From positions 1 to 10,322 of the forward strand of contig CADBNG010000063.1 of assembly GCA_902795985.1 (NCBI GenBank): a stretch of DNA of 10,322 nt, read 5' to 3'. Made by a program: the position numbers and the translations under genes. Each line of letters starts with the position of its first letter. Positions within the stretch are counted from its first letter, which is position 1. The stretch is from an uncultured Lachnospiraceae bacterium (GTDB taxonomy: Bacteria > Bacillota_A > Clostridia > Lachnospirales > Lachnospiraceae). The notes beneath the pieces are model-generated. The model was not told where the DNA came from. It worked only from the letters and a program-made list of their open reading frames with translations, and searched no databases. Positions 5,563-10,322 of the stretch are shown piece by piece.

Positions 5563-6639
5563 TTACAGGAGTGCCCGGTCCGGCGTCACAAGCATCTTGA
5601 CATGTTTTCTGCGGTCCGGTCCGGACAGTTCGGCGAAGCCTTTCTCGACCAGATCTTCCAGGGCAATTTTCCCGGTAATATATCCTTCTGCGGGGAGACG
5701 TCCGTCGTTCAGCATGTGCAGGACCGTTTCAAAATCATTATAGGAATACAGGTTGGAACCGACGATATGGAGCTCGCCCTGGACAGAAGCCATCAGATCC
5801 ACCGCCACCGGTTTGGACCAGAGACTGATAATCACCAGTGTACCGCCGGAACGGAGGCACTGCTGCCCGATTTTCGGCCCGATCTCCACGCCGAAGGTTT
5901 CAAAACAGACATCAGCGCCAAGGCCGTCTGTTTGTCTGTGGATTTCTTCGGCAACATCGCATTCACCCGGATCCAGAACCAGATCCGCGCCGGAACGTTT
6001 CGCGTATTCCTGACGGATGGATTTGCGGACCACGGCAATGATTTTTCTCGCGCCGCTGGCGCGCAGGCACTCGATTACTCCCAGCGCGATGGGGCCGGCT
6101 CCGAGAACCACCGCGGTCATGCCGGGTTTAAACTGTCCGGCTGCAAGGGAATGGAAGCCCACAGAGTACGGTTCCACCAGAGCTGCCTTTTCGTACGGCA
6201 TTCCATCCGGAATCTTATGGATAAACATCGCTTTTGCCAGCGTGTATTCCGCCAGTCCGCTGCCATAGCCGCTGATGCCGAAGATCCCCAGTTTCTGGCA
6301 GTGGGTCAGGTTTCCTCTTTTGCATTCCGGACATTCCATGCAGGGCAGAGTCGTTTCCGTAATAACCCGGTCGCCCGGCTTCAGATCCGTTACGCCGGGG
6401 CCGACTTCCACAATCTCTCCCGAAAGCTCATGTCCCAAGGCAACCGGTGCCATTTTACCGGTCAGCGGGTGCGGGGTTCCCACCGGAATGGAAATCGGTC
6501 CTTCCAGATATTCATGAAGATCGGATCCGCAGATCCCGCACCATTTGACCTTTATTTTGACCTCTCCCGGTCCGGGCACCGGCTCCGGAACCTCTTCCAC
6601 CCGAACATCCTTTTGCTGATACCATATTGCTGCTTTCAT
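5563..6639 (-). CDS. Zinc-dependent medium-chain dehydrogenase, (R,R)-butanediol dehydrogenase-like
   Basis: This cytosolic alcohol/diol dehydrogenase has 358 residues, a usual length for the medium-chain family. The N-terminal half closely follows Bacillus BdhA (KIKVKWCGICGSDLHEYLEGP, 28-48; HPLTGKMAPVALGHE, 57-71). Likely catalytic zinc ligands are Cys37, His70, Glu71 and Glu156. A structural zinc site is present as Cys100, Cys103, Cys106 and Cys114. The Rossmann segment is VVLGAGPIALG (177-187), with Ala where the family usually has Gly. After the second strand it reads AVVRKS (202-207), with Val204 where BdhA has Glu, hinting at NADP(H). The start is MKAAIW: AAGGAG (6645-6650) lies 5 nt before it, and the in-frame extension to 6705 has no such site. 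Acetoin/2,3-butanediol interconversion is the best guess; sorbitol or threonine dehydrogenase activity is possible. Confidence 0.88.
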   Translation of the reverse strand: MKAAIWYQQKDVRVEEVPEPVPGPGEVKIKVKWCGICGSDLHEYLEGPISIPVGTPHPLTGKMAPVALGHELSGEIVEVGPGVTDLKPGDRVITETTLPCMECPECKRGNLTHCQKLGIFGISGYGSGLAEYTLAKAMFIHKIPDGMPYEKAALVEPYSVGFHSLAAGQFKPGMTAVVLGAGPIALGVIECLRASGARKIIAVVRKSIRQEYAKRSGADLVLDPGECDVAEEIHRQTDGLGADVCFETFGVEIGPKIGQQCLRSGGTLVIISLWSKPVAVDLMASVQGELHIVGSNLYSYNDFETVLHMLNDGRLPAEGYITGKIALEDLVEKGFAELSGPDRRKHVKMLVTPDRALL

Positions 6640-6691
6640 TCGTTCTCCTTTCCCGGTCCAGCCCGATTGGCATAGTGATAATTCATGTTTA

Positions 6692-6724
6692 TTGTATAAT
6701 AACACAATCCGGCGAAGAATTTAA
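6692..6724 (-). promoter_or_regulatory. Candidate promoter of the dehydrogenase gene with overlapping inverted repeat
   Basis: On the minus strand TTAAAT (6719-6724) and TATTAT (6696-6701) are spaced by 17 nt, about 57 bp before the start codon. The -35 match is weak. TTGTGTTATTATACAA on the minus strand (6692-6707) is an imperfect inverted repeat over the -10 box and could be an operator. It is 16 bp, unlike the 18-bp Rex site that often controls fermentative dehydrogenases. Confidence 0.4.
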
Positions 6725-6732
6725 TAGTCCGT

Positions 6733-6825
6733 TGGGGACAGTCCCTTTCGCCCCCTCCTCCGTCCCTTCCGGGCCGGACTCCGCTGGGGACAGTCCCCTT
6801 CGCCCCCCTCCTCCGTCCCTTCCGG
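6733..6825. repeat. Two roughly 40-bp tandem repeats in divergent intergenic region
   Basis: A 40-nt unit (6733-6772) and a 41-nt unit (6785-6825) start with TGGGGACAGTCCC, continue with a pyrimidine-rich stretch and end CGTCCCTTCCGG. They differ by one substitution and one extra C. The leading GGGGACAGTCCC is nearly self-complementary. They lie upstream of the amidase promoter and behind the dehydrogenase promoter. The GTCCC theme returns at 5458-5498. Confidence 0.75.
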
Positions 6826-6850
6826 ACCGCTGCAGTACGTTTCCCAAAAT

Positions 6851-6879
6851 TTGACAGATTGCGCTGAAAGTGGTAATCT
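6851..6879 (+). promoter_or_regulatory. Sigma-A promoter of the amidase lipoprotein gene
   Basis: A perfect TTGACA (6851-6856) is followed after 17 nt by TAATCT (6874-6879). The open frame of the amidase extends back to this TTG, but a promoter here means translation must start downstream of about 6886, which supports the start chosen at 6914. Confidence 0.75.
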
Positions 6880-6913
6880 CCTGATAATCCAGACAGAAAC
6901 GGAATCTAACATT

Positions 6914-8017
6914 TTGAAAAGAAAGAATACCTGTTTAAAACCGATGGCGGCAGTGCTTGCGTCACTGCTCCTTTTTATTTCACTCCCTCTTTCCGGCTGT
7001 TCCGCAGTCCTGACCTCGGAAGGACGGCCTCCGGCCGGCGTGGTTCCAGAAGCCGCTTCTGAGACGTCATCCGCATCTGTAACGGAACCGATTACCGGGA
7101 CGGATCCGGAAAAGACCACTGAAATCAAGGCCGGTGAAGCCGTTTCGGAGTTAAAGACCTCCGAAAGCGAAACAGCCGCAGAAAGTAAAGAGAAGGATTC
7201 GAAATCTTTCCTTTCCGAAAAAAGGAAGGCCTATACCTTCGCGGAACTGGACAGGGAGATCAAAAAGCGGCTGACAGTGGACCTGATTACCCCCAGCGAG
7301 TTTTCCAGGGCCGGCAATATTCTCACAAAAGTCAACGCCGTTGCCGTCCATTATCTGGCAAATCCGGGCAGCACGGCGAAGGATAACCGGGATTATTTCA
7401 ATTCCCTGGCCGAAAGCCATGCGGAGTATGCCAGCTGCCACTTTGTGATCGGTCTGGACGGCGAGATCATCCAGCTTATTCCCATTAATGAAATCTCTCT
7501 GGCCACCAACGACCGGAACATGGATTCCATTTCCATCGAATGCTGTCATCCGGATGAAACGGGCGTACTGAACGAAAAAACCTATGATTCCCTGGTCCTT
7601 CTCACCGCCTGGCTGCTGGATCAGCTGCATCTTACCTACAAAGACATTATCCGTCACTTTGACGCCAACGGAAAAATCTGCCCGCTCGCGTTTGTCGTCG
7701 ATCCGGACTATTATTATCAGTTCAAAACCGATGTGGCAAACACCATGGGCTCCTATGTCACCATTGACGTCGTCCGCGCTGTCTGCAAAGACCGTTTTCT
7801 TACCCAGGAAGAGGTCGACCGCGAATTCAATGCGGAAAAAAAGGCCGAGGAAGAACGGGAAGCGGAGCTGAACGCGGAGTATGATGACGGGGAATATTAC
7901 GACGAGGAGTACTACGACGACGGAGAATACTACGACGACGAGTATTACTACGATGATGGAGAATACTACGACGACGGATATTATTATGAGGAGGAATACT
8001 ACGACGAAGGTTACTGA
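6914..8017 (+). CDS. Lipoprotein N-acetylmuramoyl-L-alanine amidase (Amidase_2) with Asp/Glu/Tyr/Gly tail
   Basis: This predicted cell-wall hydrolase cleaves the bond between N-acetylmuramic acid and L-alanine. With a TTG start at 6914 it has 367 residues: a basic n-region (KRK), a hydrophobic core (11-26) and lipobox LSGC with Cys29. Residues 32-105 form a Ser/Thr/Glu-rich linker. The Amidase_2/PGRP-like domain spans about 120-280, with HYL (zinc ligand His146), CHFVIGLDGEIIQLIP (175-190), Glu209 in SIEC, and zinc ligands His248 and Cys256 (IIRHFDANGKICP). Residues 322-367 contain 18 Tyr, 12 Asp, 11 Glu and 5 Gly and nothing else. The ribosome binding site is weak (CGGAA at 6900). ATG at 6944 is the alternative start but would remove the positive n-region. 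The gene has its own promoter at 6851-6879 and converges on the M32 peptidase gene. Confidence 0.88.
   Translation: MKRKNTCLKPMAAVLASLLLFISLPLSGCSAVLTSEGRPPAGVVPEAASETSSASVTEPITGTDPEKTTEIKAGEAVSELKTSESETAAESKEKDSKSFLSEKRKAYTFAELDREIKKRLTVDLITPSEFSRAGNILTKVNAVAVHYLANPGSTAKDNRDYFNSLAESHAEYASCHFVIGLDGEIIQLIPINEISLATNDRNMDSISIECCHPDETGVLNEKTYDSLVLLTAWLLDQLHLTYKDIIRHFDANGKICPLAFVVDPDYYYQFKTDVANTMGSYVTIDVVRAVCKDRFLTQEEVDREFNAEKKAEEEREAELNAEYDDGEYYDEEYYDDGEYYDDEYYYDDGEYYDDGYYYEEEYYDEGY
7877..8014 (+). repeat. Low-complexity DNA encoding the acidic tyrosine tail
   Basis: These 138 bases are built almost wholly from GAC/GAT, GAG/GAA, TAC/TAT and GGA/GGC/GGG/GGT codons, in irregular units such as GAATACTACGACGACG. 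The tail starts abruptly after the charged helix-like segment EEEREAELNA (312-321) and runs to the stop codon, with a net side-chain charge of about -23. Confidence 0.85.
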
Positions 8018-8052
8018 TAACCGGCCGTGACCGGCTGAATCCGGCTCCCATA

Positions 8053-8084
8053 AAAAGATGACAGCAGGTTTCGCCCCGCTGTCG
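8053..8084 (+). other. Upstream hairpin sharing its 5' arm with the amidase terminator
   Basis: AAAAGATGACAG occurs at 8053-8064 and again as the 5' arm of the terminator at 8107-8118. The first copy can fold locally: GACAGC (8060-8065) with GCTGTC (8078-8083). It could otherwise compete for the terminator 3' arm at 8135-8146. There is no T tract directly after it. Confidence 0.4.
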
Positions 8085-8106
8085 CCATCCGCAGCTCAAA
8101 CCGCGT

Positions 8107-8146
8107 AAAAGATGACAGAAAGGATACGTCCCTCCTGTCATCTTTT
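8107..8146. terminator. Bidirectional Rho-independent terminator between convergent genes
   Basis: AAAAGATGACAG (8107-8118) pairs perfectly with CTGTCATCTTTT (8135-8146). The A/T outer arm gives a T run on both strands. It lies 90 nt after the amidase stop codon and 3 nt after the stop codon of the M32 peptidase gene, so it should serve both. Confidence 0.9.
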
Positions 8147-8149
8147 CAT

Positions 8150-9682
8150 TTACAGGTCATAGAGTTCCCCGTACTTTTCTTCCAGGTAATCCAGAAAGTC
8201 TTTCGGTGTAAACTCCCGCCCGGTAATATCCCGTATCCATTCCTTCGGGGACAGAATGTTTGCTTTGGCAAAGACCCGCTTTGACATCCAGTCCCGGATA
8301 TCCAGAAGGCTTCCGGACCGAATGCATCCCGGAAGATCCATCTCCTGTTTCAGGCAGTTCCAGTACATCGCGTTGTACATGTTTCCGAGGGCATAAGTCG
8401 GAAAATAGCCAAAGCCGGAAGTCCAGTGAACGTCCTGCAGGATTCCTTCCTTATCGGACGGCGGGCAGATGCCCAGATACTCCTCGTATTTACGGTTCCA
8501 GAGCGCGGGAAGATCCTCCGTCTTCGGATTCCCGTTTACAATCTCCTTCTCTATCTCATAACGGATGATGATATGGAAGGTATACGTAAATTCATCCGCT
8601 TCCGTTCGGATCAGGGACGGTTTTACTTCATTGACCGCTTCATAGAATTCCCGGGCCGTCACATCCGACATCACCTCCGGGAAAATCTCCTTTGTTTTCT
8701 CAAAAATACGGTCAATGAACTCCCGGCTCCGGCCGATCCGGTTTTCGTAAAAACGGGAGACCGATTCATGCATGCCGAGAGTCATCTGGTTGGCAATGAA
8801 ACGGTCGTGATGGATTTCCGGCTGGTTCTGGCCGAAAACCGCGTGCCCTCCCTCGTGTATGATGGAATACATGCTGGAGGCAAAATAATCAGGATAATAG
8901 TGGGTCGTAACCCGGACATCGTTCCGGGCCAGATCGTCGGTAAACGGATGTTCCGTGGTGGTAAAAGCCCCGCGGGAAAAATCAAAGCCGATCTCTTCCA
9001 GAAGGAAACGCGCCATTTTCCTCTGCTGCTCATCCGTCACGGTCCGGTGCATGAAATCCGTCCGGATCTGCTTTTTGCCGGCCAGGATCTTCCGCAGGAA
9101 GGGAATCAGCCGCTCTTTGCACTGGCCGAAAATCTCATCCAGGTCCGCCTGCGTCATTCCCCGCTCGTAATCATCCAGAAGATGATCATACGGCGTATCC
9201 TTCTTCTCCTCCCGAAGGGAAATGCTCTTCTGATCCACCTCTCTGACTTTCAGAAGGGACGGGGCAAACAGGCTGAAGTCCGAAGCATTTTTCGCTTTCA
9301 GCCAGTCCGCGAAGGCCTTGTTATAGACCAGGGCGAACTCGTGGTTCAGCTCCGGCGTGATGTATTTTGTTTTCTGACGGTCCCGGTGAAGACGTTCCGC
9401 CAGCGCAAGATCGTATTCATCCAGTCCGTCCCCGGCTTCCGGGCCGGAGCCATGGCGGTTCTCATAAAGACGGTCTGCGGCCGTGATAAATTCATCGGTC
9501 TTAATCAGCCGGTAGCCTTCCGTTTCAAGATACGCCATCGTCCCTCCCTGTTCCTCAATGGCATCCGGCGGGCAGATGGTTTCCATATCATAGTTCAGCA
9601 CATGAACCGCATGCTCATACCGCTGAGCGGCTGCCAGCGTCTTTCGAACGGTTTCCAGATCTTTTTTTAAGCTTTCTTTCAT
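8150..9682 (-). CDS. M32-family metallocarboxypeptidase (thermostable carboxypeptidase type)
   Basis: This cytosolic zinc exopeptidase removes C-terminal amino acids. Its 510 residues match the family's usual length of about 500. Visible motifs in order: HPFT (245-248), DVRVTT (255-260), the active site HEGGH (276-280; zinc ligands His276 and His280, catalytic Glu277), the third ligand Glu306 in MHESVSRFYEN, IRTEADE (358-364) and GILQDVHW (413-420). The second motif reads HESVS where M32 proteins generally have HESQS, so one conserved glutamine is Val308 here. AAAGGAAT lies just upstream of the ATG. A hairpin terminator for the preceding gene (9721-9753) ends 38 nt before the start codon, and I see no promoter in the gap, so transcription may rely on read-through. 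M32 enzymes are found alone in many genomes, so the neighbours say little. Confidence 0.95.
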   Translation of the reverse strand: MKESLKKDLETVRKTLAAAQRYEHAVHVLNYDMETICPPDAIEEQGGTMAYLETEGYRLIKTDEFITAADRLYENRHGSGPEAGDGLDEYDLALAERLHRDRQKTKYITPELNHEFALVYNKAFADWLKAKNASDFSLFAPSLLKVREVDQKSISLREEKKDTPYDHLLDDYERGMTQADLDEIFGQCKERLIPFLRKILAGKKQIRTDFMHRTVTDEQQRKMARFLLEEIGFDFSRGAFTTTEHPFTDDLARNDVRVTTHYYPDYFASSMYSIIHEGGHAVFGQNQPEIHHDRFIANQMTLGMHESVSRFYENRIGRSREFIDRIFEKTKEIFPEVMSDVTAREFYEAVNEVKPSLIRTEADEFTYTFHIIIRYEIEKEIVNGNPKTEDLPALWNRKYEEYLGICPPSDKEGILQDVHWTSGFGYFPTYALGNMYNAMYWNCLKQEMDLPGCIRSGSLLDIRDWMSKRVFAKANILSPKEWIRDITGREFTPKDFLDYLEEKYGELYDL

Positions 9683-9720
9683 GATATTCCTTTCCTGCGG
9701 GATTCTTTCTTACTCCCCGA

Positions 9721-9753
9721 AAAGCAGCGGGCAGGAAAAGCTCTCCTGCCCGT
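9721..9753 (-). terminator. Rho-independent terminator of the acidic-repeat gene
   Basis: On the minus strand CGGGCAGGA pairs perfectly with TCCTGCCCG (9 bp, 7-nt loop; 9745-9753 with 9729-9737), followed by CTGCTTTT. It lies about 27 nt after the stop codon of the gene at 9780-10322. Confidence 0.8.
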
Positions 9754-9779
9754 GTCTTCGTGTCTGTATTGAAGGGATG

Positions 9780-10322
9780 TCAATCGTCATCCGGGTCATC
9801 CTTCGGGAAAAGGCCTCCCAGCAGAGCCGCCAGCTCTTCCGTCTTTAATCCCCTGCCGTTCTTACCGATGTTGTACGATACGCTGTAGTGCATATCATCC
9901 GCGTCAAAAACGGCTGTATTGATGGTCTTTCCGTCCCCGTAGCACTTGATCTGCAGATCTTCATCGGAAAGTTTCAGGTCTTTTCCGGTGATAGTCCAGG
10001 TCTTCTTGTATTTGTTATTGTCTCCGGAAAGGGCCTTGTCCTTGAAGGAAGAGGACTTACGGATCAGAAGCTGCTGCGGATCCTTTTTCCCGGAGTCATC
10101 CGGCTCATCCGGAATTCCGTCGCCATCCTCGTCCTGCGGATCCTCATCCGGGCCGTCTTCGCCGTCATCCCCGTCCTGCGGATCCTCATCCGGGCCGTCT
10201 TCGCCGTCATCCTTATCCGGATCCGGGCTGGCATCTCTTTCGTAGCGGGCTTCCAGGACCTTGTCCAGATAACCGTAGGATTTCAGTTTCATTCCTTCCG
10301 GCAGGTACTTTTCACCCAGCTC
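9780..10322 (-). CDS. Unrecognised protein with acidic tandem repeats and a calcium-loop-like motif (5' end off window)
   Basis: The last 180 codons are visible; the frame is open to the right edge, so the true start lies outside. Numbered from the edge, residues 1-30 are mixed and soluble-looking (YLPEGMKLKSYGYLD). Residues 31-81 are an acidic linker: a 14-residue unit DDGEDGPDEDPQDG/E occurs twice (38-51, 52-65), followed by DEDGDGIPDEPDD (64-76), which resembles thrombospondin type 3 or dockerin-like calcium loops (DxDxDG). A C-terminal domain (about 82-172) alternates charged and hydrophobic residues and looks beta-rich (WTITGKDLKLSDEDLQIKCY, HYSVSYNIGKNG), ending DDPDDD. I do not recognise the family. 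Such linkers are common in secreted or surface proteins, but the N-terminus is needed to tell. A terminator follows at 9721-9753. Confidence 0.75.
   Translation of the reverse strand, partial: ELGEKYLPEGMKLKSYGYLDKVLEARYERDASPDPDKDDGEDGPDEDPQDGDDGEDGPDEDPQDEDGDGIPDEPDDSGKKDPQQLLIRKSSSFKDKALSGDNNKYKKTWTITGKDLKLSDEDLQIKCYGDGKTINTAVFDADDMHYSVSYNIGKNGRGLKTEELAALLGGLFPKDDPDDD
10130..10212 (-). repeat. 42-bp period tandem repeat (two copies)
   Basis: A 41-nt stretch at 10130-10170 is repeated exactly at 10172-10212, one base apart, giving a 42-bp period in frame (14 residues). Perfect identity, including third codon positions, points to recent duplication. The copy number is a candidate for strain-to-strain variation. 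Confidence 0.85.

Noticed and set aside
5602..6675. A 357-codon open frame on the plus strand.
   Set aside because: It mirrors the dehydrogenase gene on the opposite strand. The minus-strand product has complete zinc and Rossmann motifs, the plus-strand one has none.
6692..6707. Possible Rex operator at the dehydrogenase promoter.
   Set aside because: Half-sites resemble TTGTG/ACAA but the total length is 16 bp and the inner positions mismatch the TTGTGAA-N4-TTCACAA pattern.
8426..9670. A 414-codon open frame on the plus strand.
   Set aside because: Antisense shadow of the M32 carboxypeptidase gene, which has all family motifs.

Overview
The window looks like the chromosome of an anaerobic, fairly GC-rich Firmicute, probably a clostridium of the Lachnospiraceae type. 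The case rests on gene content: rubredoxin, a 'reverse' rubrerythrin, an M32 carboxypeptidase, a lipoprotein amidase, and a MacB-type ABC exporter whose permease carries a very long coiled coil. Strong Shine-Dalgarno sites and compact Rho-independent terminators agree. The genus cannot be fixed from sequence alone.

Layout. (1) Bases 1-4160, minus strand, hold a tight three-gene unit read right to left: rsmI (16S rRNA 2'-O-methyltransferase), an ABC ATPase, and an FtsX-family permease cut by the left edge. Gaps are 2 and 4 nt. (2) Bases 4161-4385 are a divergent promoter region with a 14-bp palindrome and a near-consensus sigma-A promoter facing right. (3) Bases 4386-5372, plus strand, hold a rubredoxin with a shortened first iron-binding knuckle, a reverse rubrerythrin, a terminator, and a 40-residue membrane peptide with a strong ribosome binding site. 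(4) Bases 5380-5562 hold two terminator hairpins around a GTCCC-rich tandem repeat. (5) Bases 5563-6639, minus strand, hold a zinc-dependent butanediol-dehydrogenase-like enzyme. (6) Bases 6640-6913 hold divergent promoters separated by a second GTCCC-rich tandem repeat. (7) Bases 6914-8017, plus strand, hold an amidase lipoprotein whose last 46 residues are only Asp, Glu, Tyr and Gly. (8) Bases 8107-9682 hold a shared bidirectional terminator and an M32 carboxypeptidase on the minus strand. (9) Bases 9780-10322, minus strand, hold the end of an unrecognised protein with a 14-residue acidic tandem repeat and a calcium-loop-like motif.

Working together. Rubredoxin and rubrerythrin fit a peroxide-detoxification pair, with rubredoxin giving electrons to the di-iron peroxidase. 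The ATPase and permease form one exporter. The amidase acts on the cell wall. The remaining enzymes are metabolic or housekeeping.

The most unusual feature is the permease. Two arms with almost unbroken seven-residue periodicity (26 and 24 positions) meet at a short Pro/Asn-containing turn. This predicts an antiparallel extracellular hairpin about 25 nm long, in which the return arm switches from a Leu/Ile stripe to a Tyr stripe. I found no CRISPR array, tRNA, rRNA, insertion sequence or recognisable defence system.
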